DNA of 49,729 nucleotides from Bacillota bacterium (GCA_012522335.1 JAAYKP010000020.1:1-49729), one strand, 5' to 3'. Positions 41,482 through 49,729 are shown, numbered from the stretch's first letter. Notes: generated by a model from the letters alone, not told the origin. Made by a program: numbers and translations.

Positions 41482-41744
41482 TAACATTTTCACCTCCAGT
41501 TTATTTTGCAAAAAGTGTACAAACCTAAGTTAATACACTTTTATGCTTTGAAAAACTATCATATTACCTAATTGTCAAGACTGGAGTAGAATTGTTATCC
41601 AATTTTTTGAAAATTCGTTAACTTGTCCTACGATATTAAGATATCATAATCTGCAGCCGCATGCAAGACTTTTCTGAATCTTTTATATTGGTCAATATTG
41701 TTGACTAGTCTGCTTTAAGTGAAAACAATAAATAATCATATATT
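41482..41744 (-). promoter_or_regulatory. Control region upstream of the methyltransferase array
   Basis: This A/T-rich gap holds two inverted repeats: GTCAA-N5-TTGAC (41691-41705) and GATAT-TAAG-ATATC (41632-41645). A TTGACA on the minus strand (41573-41578) has no good -10 box at normal distance. I see no cobalamin riboswitch, no S-box and no sigma-54 site. The repeats are candidate operators for an activator encoded elsewhere. Confidence 0.4.
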
Positions 41745-43139
41745 TTAGTTAGTTGACGCTGATTCAGCTTCCCGGGCAGCACGAAGCTGGTTCTGTATAT
41801 CCAAGACCCTAGCTGTGGTAAGCTTGTTAAACAGAGTGGTGATAACAAGGGCAAGGGCAATAAAAACCATGGGTACTAAATGCAGAATGGCACGAATACT
41901 GGCAGCCAGCTGCGGGGTGTACTCCATATCTGCCACATAGCCAATTGCCGCCAGAGAGAAACCAATCACACCACTGGAGACAATTTTGCCCAACTTGGGA
42001 GAAAGGTTGGAAAGGTTCATAATAAAGGGCGTGGCATCTTTGCCGGTCTTTAATTTGCCATAGTCGCAGCAGTCAGAAAACATGGCAAAGGAAATTCCCA
42101 TCATGAAAGAAATGCCAATCTGATTAATGCCCATAAAGATGATAAAAGTGATTAAATCACGGGCAAAAAGATATGCCAGCGTGTGTCCGACTAAACACAA
42201 AAATAATCCGCTTGTATAAATATGTCTTTTATCCATAAATTTGTTGACAAGCTGCACAAGTATGGATGCTCCCACTCCGATGACTGCTATGGATGACATA
42301 AATACCGGCATTAGGGCCATATTTTGCATTACATAACGGAAGTAGTAAGCAATGGTGTAAGTTAAAGCAAAAGCAGCGACATTGCGGGCTGTTTCACCAA
42401 AGATCAGAGCCAATAAAGGAGGACTGTTAAAAAGCTGCTGCAGCATTTCCTTCCCCGACAGCTCACTTTTCTTTTGTTCTGCCCGGGTTGTGCTACCACT
42501 TTCATAAGGTTCAGTAACTTTAAACACCAGCCAAAACATCATTAACATGACTGAGGATAGAATTAGTGCAGTAAAAGTAAAACCGCGCACACCCGGCACA
42601 GCCGCGCCTCCGCCTGTAAAAAAGAGCAGCATCGGCATCGAGATTGCGCCAAAGATAAAGCGGCTAACAGAGCTGAACTGCAGTCGTCTGATAGAAAGAA
42701 TGGCCCTGTCCTTCGGATTTCTGCCCAAAATGGGCAGCATGGCATTGAGCGCCCCAAACGAGAGATTATAGGAGCCATGGGCAATAGTATAAACAATCAC
42801 GATCCAAACATAACGCCAAACAGAGTCTACGGGGGGATTGGTAAAAATGAGCGTAAAAGTAACCAGGGTGATTGGCGGTCCGATCAGCATCCAGGACCGA
42901 TTTTTGCCCCAGGGCAGGTTTGATTTCTGCATAATTACCCCGGCAGCAGGCACAGTTAACATGTCCAGTAAATTTAAAACCATCATCAGTGTTGCCATTA
43001 CAGCAGCAGGCATAAAAAGAACATCAGTCAGAAAAAAAGCATAGTAATTGGAGGTCATACTGACCATGAGCGAAAATCCTAAATTAGCAAGACCGTATGT
43101 ATTAACAACTACACTTGAAACTCTTTGCGGTGCTGACAT
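41745..43139 (-). CDS. MFS transporter of the GPH (glycoside-pentoside-hexuronide:cation symporter) type
   Basis: This 464-residue protein has about 12 hydrophobic segments and is a polytopic membrane carrier. The family layout is visible: an N-terminal YGLANLGFSLMVS helix, LLDMLTVPAAGVIMQKS with the conserved Asp of helix 2, a central charged loop (VTEPYESGSTTRAEQKKSELSG), and the late FSDCCDYGKLKTGKDATPF loop typical of GPH transporters. The substrate may be a glycoside or an unrelated organic acid or aromatic. It lies just upstream of the array in the same direction, so import of a methyl donor or export of its demethylated product is plausible but unproven. It has its own promoter. Confidence 0.85.
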   Translation of the reverse strand: MSAPQRVSSVVVNTYGLANLGFSLMVSMTSNYYAFFLTDVLFMPAAVMATLMMVLNLLDMLTVPAAGVIMQKSNLPWGKNRSWMLIGPPITLVTFTLIFTNPPVDSVWRYVWIVIVYTIAHGSYNLSFGALNAMLPILGRNPKDRAILSIRRLQFSSVSRFIFGAISMPMLLFFTGGGAAVPGVRGFTFTALILSSVMLMMFWLVFKVTEPYESGSTTRAEQKKSELSGKEMLQQLFNSPPLLALIFGETARNVAAFALTYTIAYYFRYVMQNMALMPVFMSSIAVIGVGASILVQLVNKFMDKRHIYTSGLFLCLVGHTLAYLFARDLITFIIFMGINQIGISFMMGISFAMFSDCCDYGKLKTGKDATPFIMNLSNLSPKLGKIVSSGVIGFSLAAIGYVADMEYTPQLAASIRAILHLVPMVFIALALVITTLFNKLTTARVLDIQNQLRAAREAESASTN

Positions 43140-43227
43140 TGAATTACCCTCCTTTGTTTAAGCTGACCACACCTTCTGGAATTAAAAGAAGAGGACGCGC
43201 CCTGTTCAGTTCATACCTACACCCTAA

Positions 43228-43280
43228 CTGACACCATAGTCAGACTATTTTATATTACCATACTATTTTGACAGTGTAAA
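43228..43280 (-). promoter_or_regulatory. Promoter and operator-like palindrome of the MFS gene
   Basis: TTTACA (43275-43280) and TAATAT (43252-43257) are 17 bases apart on the minus strand. Directly downstream is CTGAC-N6-GTCAG (43228-43243), where a bound repressor would block the start. About 90 bases of leader follow with no recognised structure. Confidence 0.55.
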
Positions 43281-43371
43281 CCGAACCCTGCCCCTCCCTG
43301 CTTAGCGCTGGGAACAGCGCCGGTTTATACTGCCGCTTAAAGCAATCTGACACAGCAAAAAAGCAGGAGAT

Positions 43372-43401
43372 ATAAAAACCGCCCTCTTCTACCGAGGGCG
43401 G
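43372..43401 (-). terminator. Terminator of the liv-fmdA operon
   Basis: CCGCCCTC and GAGGGCGG form an 8-bp G/C stem with a seven-base loop, followed by TTTTTATAT on the minus strand, 58 bases after the amidase stop. Confidence 0.88.
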
Positions 43402-43459
43402 CGGTGGGATTCAACCTTTACAGCAAAGTGTCAGCTGTTTTCACGTACCGGTTTGCGAG

Positions 43460-44371
43460 CTAAACGCCAATGCCCGCAAAACCTAACTGGGCAAGTACAG
43501 CTTTCGGAAACTCAAAACGCACCGTAATCTCCGGATCTACTACCTGGCAGAACTTCAAATCGCCCACCAGGCTCATTAAACGACCGGCATCTCCTTCACT
43601 CAAACCAACAATGCCTGTCAGGAAAGCAAACATATTGTCCACTGCCATTTTAAGCGCTTCGTCTGAAGTTTTTGCTGTAGCAATGGCCGCGTACAGCTCT
43701 TCAGTTTCCACAAAGGGCGTCGGCAGCTGCGGCACATCAACTACGGCTGCCGCTAAAGTTACCCGCGCCGGCGTTTCTGCACCACAAACCAAAACTTCAC
43801 CGTCACCCATCAAAGCGTGGGCATCACCGCAGCCAAACAGACCACCTTCCACAGCGGCCTGCAGATAAAGTGAGGCACCCTCGCCAATCAAATTGCAGTC
43901 CATATTGCCGCCGTGTTTGCCCGGTGTACCGGTTGGTATGCTTCCTTCAGCCGGAGCCAAACCAATGACGCCGATCATAGGTTTTAAGGGCAGCTGCAGC
44001 TCGCCTTTCTCCGTCGCTACGGTCAGCACACCATCATCGTTATCCATTACCCGCGTCGAAGCTTCGGTAATACCGCTAATCATTCCTGCTCCCGGAATGG
44101 TAGTCATAACCGATTTACCGGTCAGCTCCAATTTTTTAATGTCAATACGAACTACGTTGCCCGGTTTGACTCCTGAGATAGCAACCGGTCCCGTTGCCGG
44201 ATTAATTCTGTTCCAATCCAGTTTGTCCAGGGTGTCTTCATCAGAGCTCAACTGATTCTCAAAGCAATCGCAGGTATTCAGCACAAACTCCTCACCCTGG
44301 TCCACCGTTAAGTGGGGCTCCAGGTCTGGTGCAAAGGCATAGAATACCTGGTCGTTACTTAATGATTTCAT
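43460..44371 (-). CDS. Acetamidase/formamidase family protein
   Basis: This 303-residue cytoplasmic enzyme of the FmdA/AmdA family hydrolyses small amides to ammonia and an acid. Key segments are KPGNVVRIDI, the metal-site region GKHGGNMDCNLI and GDAHALMGDGEV with its acidic and His residues, and EITVRFEFPK near the end. It is slightly shorter than classical formamidases (about 400 residues). Its ATG overlaps the stop of the last transporter gene as ATGA, so it is the final member of the five-gene importer operon. That link suggests that the imported solute is an amide or is turned into one; ammonia and formate or acetate would be the products. Confidence 0.9.
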   Translation of the reverse strand: MKSLSNDQVFYAFAPDLEPHLTVDQGEEFVLNTCDCFENQLSSDEDTLDKLDWNRINPATGPVAISGVKPGNVVRIDIKKLELTGKSVMTTIPGAGMISGITEASTRVMDNDDGVLTVATEKGELQLPLKPMIGVIGLAPAEGSIPTGTPGKHGGNMDCNLIGEGASLYLQAAVEGGLFGCGDAHALMGDGEVLVCGAETPARVTLAAAVVDVPQLPTPFVETEELYAAIATAKTSDEALKMAVDNMFAFLTGIVGLSEGDAGRLMSLVGDLKFCQVVDPEITVRFEFPKAVLAQLGFAGIGV

Positions 44372-45513
44372 GCCTTCTCCTCCTGTTTTACATTTTTTGA
44401 AACCTTTTCTCTGCTTTTCTTACCGTTGGGCAATCTACGTTTGATTTTTTCCCACGTCAGCTCTTCTCCACCGGTAATACCGTCCGCCTGCCAGACGAGA
44501 AAAATAATCATCAGTACAGCAACAACAATTTCTGTTGAACCGGAGGCCTCAAAACCGCTCCTGGTCAGGAAGTTTTCAGCCTGCCGCAAAAACTGACGCA
44601 TGAGGGTTACAAACAGTGTCCCGAAAAATGCTCCTGAGACAGACATGGAACCGCCGATCACCAGCATGGAAAGAATCATAAACAGCTCACCCATATAAAA
44701 AGAAGCGGCAGTAATGGAAAGGATATAGTGTGAATATAAGCCTCCGGCAAGGCCGCCGATAAAAGCGCTCACCACATAGGCGTAATAACGTACTGCCACA
44801 AAATTGATTCCGCTGGATCGGGCAGCATAACGATCATCGCGGGTAGCCCGTAGTTTCAGACCCAGGGAAGATTCTTTAAAATAATAAACAATGATAATAA
44901 CCAGCACCGCCACGCCAAGGGCCACCCAGAGCGAGGTCAGACGCGTACCGCCCAGGGTAAAAGTCCTGGGACCGTTAGTTATTTGTGACCATTGGGAAAG
45001 CAGTACATTGATCACAATCAGCAGTGCAAACTGGGTAATTGCTCCTACCGCGTCAGAAAGACGCATCAAAGGCCAGGCGACAAGGGCTGCCACAATCATG
45101 GCCACCATTGCTCCGGCTACCAAAGCCACTGGAAAGGGCAGGTGCAGATTAACCAGAAACGGATACATAGTTGGAATTTGCATTGCCTTAAACGACGGTG
45201 TCATCGAGAAGATCGCCGAGGCAAATGCCCCGATTCCGACATAGCCGACATAACTCCAATTCAGGACACCGGAGTTGCCCATAAAAAGCTGAAAACCGAG
45301 GGCCATAATTAAAGTAATGGTGCCGGCTGTAAAAATATCCTCAATGAAAGGAATGTTCAGCCACCAGATAAAATAGCCGATGACAACCAGGATAGCGATC
45401 AAAATAACTACCGTCGAGGACTTACGGGAAAAACTAAAGTACTCGGTATAATCTTTGGCGGCAGCATGTCTTGCACTCTCCTGCCGGGTAGATAGTTCCT
45501 TTGATAGATTCAT
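44368..45513 (-). CDS. Branched-chain-amino-acid-type ABC permease (LivM-like)
   Basis: This 381-residue permease has a charged N-terminal extension (about 30 residues), about ten helices, and the LivM landmarks LQxFMGxxGxL (read FQLFMGNSGVLNWSYVGYVGIGAFAS), SLGLKLRATRDDRYAARSSGIN and FIGGLAGGLYSHY. A basic tail (KRRLPNGKKSREKVSKNVK) extends beyond the last helix. It would form the pore with the LivH-like protein and overlaps that gene by four bases. Confidence 0.9.
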   Translation of the reverse strand: MNLSKELSTRQESARHAAAKDYTEYFSFSRKSSTVVILIAILVVIGYFIWWLNIPFIEDIFTAGTITLIMALGFQLFMGNSGVLNWSYVGYVGIGAFASAIFSMTPSFKAMQIPTMYPFLVNLHLPFPVALVAGAMVAMIVAALVAWPLMRLSDAVGAITQFALLIVINVLLSQWSQITNGPRTFTLGGTRLTSLWVALGVAVLVIIIVYYFKESSLGLKLRATRDDRYAARSSGINFVAVRYYAYVVSAFIGGLAGGLYSHYILSITAASFYMGELFMILSMLVIGGSMSVSGAFFGTLFVTLMRQFLRQAENFLTRSGFEASGSTEIVVAVLMIIFLVWQADGITGGEELTWEKIKRRLPNGKKSREKVSKNVKQEEKA

Positions 45514-46412
45514 CCTACACGCTCCTCCTGGTAGTTACCACGCAGCAGTCCTTCAGGTTTTAACACAAGAAAGGCGATAACAATCGCAAACATAAAAGCA
45601 TCACGGAATGACAGTAAAGAGGATGGCAGTGTCAGCGAGAGTACGTTAGAAATAAAGGCATAGACATACCCGCCCAGCACTGACCCGGGTAAAGAATGCA
45701 TCCCGCCGATAACCACAGCGATAAAGCCAATTAACAAAGGCGTCCCGCCCATCATAGGTTCAACGGAACCTGTGCGCGCAGACCAGAAGATGGCCACCAC
45801 GCCGGCCAGCAAACCGCTGATAATGAAAGCAGCAGAAATCATCAGATTAGCCGGCACGCCCATCAGGCGGGCGGTGACAAAATTTTCCGAAGCACCGCGC
45901 ATAGCAATACCCAGTGTAGTATATTTCATGATCAGTACCAGAACAGTCAGCAGCACAATGGTAGTCCCGATGATCAACAGGTTGCGCAGCGGGGTAATTA
46001 CACCAAATAATTGGATGTTCAGATTAAAAAATGCCGGTACGGGTACAGCTTTTGAACGCGGACTGATACCCAATTGAAACAGCCGCTGCAGAATGATGCT
46101 GACCGCAAAGGAGGTGACCAGCAGGGCATCAAGTGAGCGTTCCCGAAAGGGCCGGAAGGCGACCAGTTCACTGAAGAAACCAATTGCTACACCGGCCAGG
46201 ATACCTAAAAGAAAAACAACCGGCCAGGGCAGATTGGTAAAAACACCAAGAAAATACAGAACATAGCCGCTGACGGTAATATATTCGCCATAGGCGTAAT
46301 TAACTAATTGGCAGATACCAAAAACAAATACCAAACCTAATGATATCAAGGCGTACAGACTGCCCATGCTGAGCACATTGATGACAAACTCAAATAAAAT
46401 TTCTGCATTCAT
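45510..46412 (-). CDS. Branched-chain-amino-acid-type ABC permease (LivH-like)
   Basis: This 300-residue permease has the LivH motifs GSLYALISLGLVFVFGICQL, NYAYGEYITVSGYV, TTLGIAMRGASENFVTARLMG (ATPase-docking loop) and IGGMHSLPGSVLGGYV. The start at the ATG at 46412 (behind GGAGGCG) shares one base with the stop of the LivF-like gene; the TTG one codon earlier is less likely. Homologous permeases serve amide, urea and amino-acid importers alike. Confidence 0.9.
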   Translation of the reverse strand: MNAEILFEFVINVLSMGSLYALISLGLVFVFGICQLVNYAYGEYITVSGYVLYFLGVFTNLPWPVVFLLGILAGVAIGFFSELVAFRPFRERSLDALLVTSFAVSIILQRLFQLGISPRSKAVPVPAFFNLNIQLFGVITPLRNLLIIGTTIVLLTVLVLIMKYTTLGIAMRGASENFVTARLMGVPANLMISAAFIISGLLAGVVAIFWSARTGSVEPMMGGTPLLIGFIAVVIGGMHSLPGSVLGGYVYAFISNVLSLTLPSSLLSFRDAFMFAIVIAFLVLKPEGLLRGNYQEERVG

Positions 46413-47146
46413 CAAACATCGCCTCCATTATGGCCCAGATACACCGACGTGATGTCCACGTTGCCCATCAGTTCCTGTGGTTGGCCGGAATACTCAACCC
46501 GGCCGTTGGCAAAAAGATAAGCACGGTCAGCAATGGCCAGAGCCCTTTGGGCATTCTGTTCGACCAGCAGGATAGTGATGTTGCGGGACTTAAGTTCGAT
46601 AATCAGCTCAAAAATTTGGTCAACAAGGGCAGGTGAAAGCCCCAGTGACGGTTCGTCCAACATCAGTAGATCGGGTTTTGAAATGAGGCCGCGCGCGATG
46701 GCCAGCATCTGCTGTTCACCACCGGACAGCAGTCCCCCTGCCTGATGGTAGCGTTCCTTCAAAATGGGAAAAAGGTTAAATAAATCCTCTAAGTCGGCAG
46801 CAAAGCTCTTGTCCAGGCGACGTCCATAAGCTCCGATGCGCAGGTTCTCTTCTACTGTCAACGAGGGAAAGATCTCACGTCCTTCCGGCACCAAAGCCAT
46901 CCCCATTTTATGGAGCTGTTCCGGCTTATAGCCAGCGACTTCCTTACCCTTAAAGCGAATACTGCCTGAACGGGGCTTCAGCACTCCGGCTATGGCTTTT
47001 AAGACTGTCGATTTTCCCGCACCGTTGACTCCACAGATGCTTACCAATTCACCTTTATGTACTTCCATACAAACTCCATGGAGAGCCAGGATGGAACCAT
47101 AAGCCACATAAAGATCCGAGATTTGCAGAACCGGGTTATTGTTCAT
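46412..47146 (-). CDS. ABC importer ATPase (LivF-like)
   Basis: This 244-residue ATPase has Walker A GVNGAGKST, LVPEGREIFPSLTVEENL, a canonical signature LSGGEQQMLAIARGL, and Walker B LLMLDEPSLGLSP, all usual for LivF. The start is taken at the ATG at 47146, eight bases after GGGGAG, inside the end of the LivG-like gene. It forms the ATPase pair with that protein. Confidence 0.92.
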   Translation of the reverse strand: MNNNPVLQISDLYVAYGSILALHGVCMEVHKGELVSICGVNGAGKSTVLKAIAGVLKPRSGSIRFKGKEVAGYKPEQLHKMGMALVPEGREIFPSLTVEENLRIGAYGRRLDKSFAADLEDLFNLFPILKERYHQAGGLLSGGEQQMLAIARGLISKPDLLMLDEPSLGLSPALVDQIFELIIELKSRNITILLVEQNAQRALAIADRAYLFANGRVEYSGQPQELMGNVDITSVYLGHNGGDV

Positions 47147-47873
47147 GAGCAGCACTCCCCAAATAGGCCTTAACTACCTCCGGATTGTTACGCACATCCT
47201 CGGGCTTGCCTTCAGCAATAGTTCTTCCATAGTTCAGCACATGCAGACGGTCGCAAAGATTCATAATTAGCCTCATATCATGTTCGACGATAATAATGCC
47301 GACCTGCTTGCTGTGGGGCATCGGTTTCAACAGGGACAGCAGCTCATCTGTTTCTTCTTCGTTCAGGCCGGCTGCCGGTTCGTCGAGCAGCATAAATTTA
47401 GGTTTTGCTGCCAAAGCCCGCGCAATCTCCAGCAAACGCTGATCACGAAAGGTTAAACTCTGAGCAGACAGCTCAATCTTGTCTCCCAGTCCCAACTCTT
47501 CCAACAGCGCCACTGCCAGCTGTGCTGCTTCACGATGTTTAGTTCCGACACCAAGAGCACCAATCATCGCATTTTCGAGGCAGCTGAGGTTTTTAAAAAT
47601 ACGAATAGTTTGATAAGTGCGCACTAAGCCATAAAAAGGAACACGGTAAGCGGGCATTTCGCCGATGTTATGATTGTCGATTAAAATCTGTCCACTGTCT
47701 TTTTCCAGCATACCCGTCATCAGATTAATCAATGTCGTCTTACCAGACCCGTTGGGACCAATCAATCCCAGAATTTCGCCCGTTTCCAGCTGCAGGCTGA
47801 CATCATCTACTGCTTTCAGGCCGGCGAAAGACTTGCTAAGTCCTTTCACGGTGAAAGTCGATTTGCTTTCCAT
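47136..47873 (-). CDS. ABC importer ATPase (LivG-like) with degenerate signature motif
   Basis: This 245-residue ATPase has Walker A GPNGSGKTT, RTYQTIRIFKNLSCLENAMIGA, Walker B FMLLDEPAAGLNEEETDEL and the H-loop IVEHDMRLIMNLCD of LivG proteins. Its ABC signature reads SLTFRDQRLLEIARAL: the Gly normally present in LSxGxQ is Arg. Such changes occur in some LivG paralogues and leave one asymmetric ATP site. The start is the ATG at 47873 behind GGAGAG. It is separated from the binding-protein gene by a hairpin. Confidence 0.91.
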   Translation of the reverse strand: MESKSTFTVKGLSKSFAGLKAVDDVSLQLETGEILGLIGPNGSGKTTLINLMTGMLEKDSGQILIDNHNIGEMPAYRVPFYGLVRTYQTIRIFKNLSCLENAMIGALGVGTKHREAAQLAVALLEELGLGDKIELSAQSLTFRDQRLLEIARALAAKPKFMLLDEPAAGLNEEETDELLSLLKPMPHSKQVGIIIVEHDMRLIMNLCDRLHVLNYGRTIAEGKPEDVRNNPEVVKAYLGSAAHEQ

Positions 47874-47891
47874 AATGTCACTCTCCAAAAC

Positions 47892-47923
47892 TGCAAGCGT
47901 GCTCTCAATAGAACACGCTTGCA
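47892..47923 (-). terminator. Hairpin between binding-protein and ATPase genes
   Basis: TGCAAGCGTG and CACGCTTGCA form a perfect 10-bp stem with a 12-base loop. The minus-strand transcript continues GTTTTGG, a weak U-tract. It probably attenuates or protects the message so that the binding protein is made in excess. Confidence 0.65.
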
Positions 47924-47997
47924 CTTATCTCAAACGCTGTTTTGTCCTAATAGATCATGATTTGCACAAATAGTTCCGGCTGCCCGGCAAGGAACAG

Positions 47998-49200
47998 TTA
48001 CGGCCGGGGCAGGTACTCGGGAGTTGCCCATTCGATAAAGACAGGCTTACCGTTGACAAGCTCCATCACAGCCGCAGCCTTGTTGGGCTCGTGACCGCTT
48101 GCCGCATCTGACCAATCCAGCCTTCCTGTCAGCAAATCGAAGGTGTTTTCTTCCATATACCTGGCCATGGCATCGCCGTCTGTACCCACTGCACGCATAG
48201 CCTCGGCCAGTACCATGACGACGTCATAACCTGCCATTGACCAGGGTGCATCTACATCTTTGCCGTGTTTCTTTTTGTAAGCTGCATTATACTCGTTAAA
48301 TCCGGGGACCGCCTCTTCACTGTTAAAGCTGTGAGAATCCCAATAAATCTTGTTCCCAAATTCCGGACCGAGCAGTTCAAAGAGTGCCGGATCATCATAA
48401 GCATCGCCGCCGTAGATCGGGGAATCTATACCTGCGGTACGGAATTCCTTGATAATCGTACCGAGATCGGGCATGTACGAGCTTATGTAGATAAAGTCGG
48501 GCTTTTCCGGTAAAGCTTTGTAGTGTGCAATCAGAGCAGCGGTATCAACTTTACCTTGGCTGAAAACATCCTCCCGCAGTATTTTACCACCCAGTCTCTC
48601 AAAGCACTGTACAAAGTAACGGGATAAGCTCTTGGTGTAATCGATAAAATCGTCAGTAATCACGTAGCATGTTTTTAAGCCATCTTTTACGTAGGCCTTT
48701 TCTGCCATCACGGCACCCATGGTGGTGTTCCACATGGAGAGTGTAAACTGCTTATCGCCAAGCATCGTGCTGCCGAACAGCGGCGAGGAAGCACTGGGGC
48801 TGATGCCGACAATACCGGCTTCCTGGGCTGCGCGCGCTGCCGGACCGCCAAAGTCATAATCCGAAGAGGTAATAATGGCTACGGCGCCTTGGTCAATCAG
48901 CTGTTTGGCTACTTCAGCAGCGGTTGCCGAAACTGATTTTGAGTCCATGTTGCGGAACTCCAACATTTTCCCGTTAATACCGCCGCTGGCATTAATCTCA
49001 TCGATAGCTACCTCGATCCCCTCAATAGCCGGTGCATCAAGTGGACCCTGGATACCTGTCAGAGACATTGCCCCCCCAATGATAATCGTGTCGCCCCCTG
49101 TTTTCGGTTCGGTATCTTCCCTACGGCACCCCGCAGCTGTAATCATTACCGCTACAGCCATCAGAACTACCATCAGCAAAGATATAATTCTTCGTTTCAT
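47998..49200 (-). CDS. ABC importer substrate-binding lipoprotein (LivJ/Peripla_BP_6 type)
   Basis: This 400-residue protein has a lipoprotein signal (MKRRIISLLMVVLMAVAVM, lipobox TAAGC) and the periplasmic-binding-protein type 1 fold: IIIGGAMSLTGIQGPLDAPAIEGIEVAIDEINASGGINGK, VAIITSSDYDFGGPAARAAQ and GISPSASSPLFG. The SLTG and SS(D/Y) segments contact amino-acid or amide ligands in relatives. The start at 49200 replaces a longer frame without a site. As the first gene of the operon that ends in the amidase gene, it is likely to bind a short amide, urea-like or amino-acid-like solute; the exact ligand is unknown. Confidence 0.92.
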   Translation of the reverse strand: MKRRIISLLMVVLMAVAVMITAAGCRREDTEPKTGGDTIIIGGAMSLTGIQGPLDAPAIEGIEVAIDEINASGGINGKMLEFRNMDSKSVSATAAEVAKQLIDQGAVAIITSSDYDFGGPAARAAQEAGIVGISPSASSPLFGSTMLGDKQFTLSMWNTTMGAVMAEKAYVKDGLKTCYVITDDFIDYTKSLSRYFVQCFERLGGKILREDVFSQGKVDTAALIAHYKALPEKPDFIYISSYMPDLGTIIKEFRTAGIDSPIYGGDAYDDPALFELLGPEFGNKIYWDSHSFNSEEAVPGFNEYNAAYKKKHGKDVDAPWSMAGYDVVMVLAEAMRAVGTDGDAMARYMEENTFDLLTGRLDWSDAASGHEPNKAAAVMELVNGKPVFIEWATPEYLPRP

Positions 49201-49283
49201 GCATACACCTACTTCCCAATTTTTTTTCTTGTTTTGGGCCCCCAACCCGTTGACAAGCATTACCTCGTTGTAATTTTCCTATC

Positions 49284-49312
49284 ATTGTAAGTGAATTTTA
49301 ATGTGATGTCAA
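49284..49312 (-). promoter_or_regulatory. Strong sigma-A promoter of the liv-fmdA operon
   Basis: TTGACA (49307-49312) and TACAAT (49284-49289) stand exactly 17 bases apart on the minus strand, about 80 bases before the binding-protein start. The rest of the gap (49313-49430) is A/T-rich with no assigned element. Confidence 0.75.
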
Positions 49313-49430
49313 GGTAAAGTGTTAAAGAACTTTTAAAAATATTAATTAAGTCAATAATATGAAAAAGCGTATAAACGGAAACTGCTTTCACGCGTATCAT
49401 ATAATGTACTTTTTATGATAAGGGTGCTCG

Positions 49431-49467
49431 AAAAAGAAAAAACCACGGTGCGAAAAACACCGTGGTT
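49431..49467 (-). terminator. Terminator of the tRNA-Pro gene
   Basis: AACCACGGTG and CACCGTGGTT form a 10-bp stem followed by TTTTCTTTTT on the minus strand, starting 14 bases past the tRNA 3' end. Confidence 0.88.
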
Positions 49468-49480
49468 AAATGCTTTTTAA

Positions 49481-49557
49481 TGGTCGGAGCGACAGGATTT
49501 GAACCTGCGACCTCTTGACCCCCAGTCAAGCGCGCTACCAAGCTGCGCCACGCCCCG
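49481..49557 (-). tRNA. tRNA-Pro(GGG)
   Basis: The minus strand folds into a 77-base tRNA with encoded CCA. The acceptor stem CGGGGCG pairs with CGCTCCG (one G-U), the anticodon stem is CTTGA/TCAAG and the seven-base loop CTGGGGG gives the anticodon GGG for proline codons CCC and CCT. The T-loop GGTTCAAATCC is canonical. The discriminator base is A. Confidence 0.96.
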
Positions 49558-49568
49558 ACACAAATGTT

Positions 49569-49597
49569 ATTATAGTATATTCCGCCCCAGATTGCAA
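49569..49597 (-). promoter_or_regulatory. Promoter of the tRNA-Pro gene
   Basis: TTGCAA (49592-49597) and a perfect TATAAT (49569-49574) are separated by 17 bases on the minus strand, with the start expected about five bases before the tRNA 5' end. Beyond it, 49598-49729 shows nothing I can assign. Confidence 0.8.
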
Positions 49598-49729
49598 GGG
49601 GTACATTGTGGTATTTTTCCCGCTTCCTGCTGTCGGCTTCTGACAAAGCGCTAAACCAATGGCAGATACCTTTCTGGGCAGCCACCCGTTTAGCTGATAA
49701 CTGTCTCTTCTGTCCTGCTGTACAGCCAC

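Noticed and set aside
41482-41744. Cobalamin riboswitch or sigma-54 promoter ahead of the array
   Set aside because: I looked for a B12-box-like core and for the GG-N10-GC spacing on the minus strand and found neither.
49413-49685. Minus-strand open frame of 90 codons across the tRNA
   Set aside because: It runs through the tRNA-Pro gene and its terminator; the segment [16 protein letters not shown] is simply the translated tRNA.

Overview
The window looks like a chromosomal segment of a strictly anaerobic, monoderm Bacillota (class Clostridia, possibly Peptococcales-like). The taxonomic call is an inference from several signs: Gram-positive sortase pili, a T-box and a c-di-GMP-I riboswitch, strong AGGAGG ribosome binding sites, HemZ, SpeH/SpeE, the DUF711+ACT pair and corrinoid methyltransferases of the acetogen or O-demethylase kind. 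Apart from hemZ and three small or accessory genes, every gene is on the minus strand.

Left part (1-22,400). The 3' end of hemZ is followed by a seven-gene sortase-pilus operon (503-6108): large surface protein, small helical protein, SipA-like dead signal peptidase, major pilin, class B sortase, minor pilin, second class B sortase. Its leader holds a c-di-GMP-I riboswitch and a second terminator unit. Next come speH-speE-ndk, a DUF711/ACT pair, an oligopeptide ABC transporter operon (oppBCDFA), a CBS-domain gene with an apparent ATT start, an SRAP peptidase, two tiny membrane proteins, a three-gene ABC importer behind a T-box, and an alpha/beta hydrolase.

Centre (22,585-41,481). This is the striking region: eleven paralogous UROD-fold methyltransferase genes (about 410 residues each, called MT1-MT11 from left to right) and six nearly identical corrinoid proteins (C1-C6). 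Where both genes of a module are present, the corrinoid gene precedes the methyltransferase and is coupled to it. Two further corrinoid genes survive only as remnants. Most methyltransferase genes are followed by the same GCTGACAGGGG/CCCCTGTCAGC hairpin. The methyltransferases lack the His-x-Cys zinc signature of coenzyme M methyltransferases and share an E-G-[WR]-H-D-[PA]-H motif instead. The simplest reading is a set of substrate-specific methyltransferase I enzymes that load methyl groups from different donors onto interchangeable corrinoid proteins. No methyltransferase II and no corrinoid-reactivating ATPase is in the window, so those steps must be encoded elsewhere.

Right part (41,745-49,729). 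A GPH-type MFS transporter lies just upstream of the array. Upstream of that is a LivJGFHM-type ABC importer operon that ends with an acetamidase/formamidase gene, probably for uptake and hydrolysis of a small amide. Both may feed the array, but that link is positional inference. A tRNA-Pro(GGG) gene with its own promoter and terminator closes the window.
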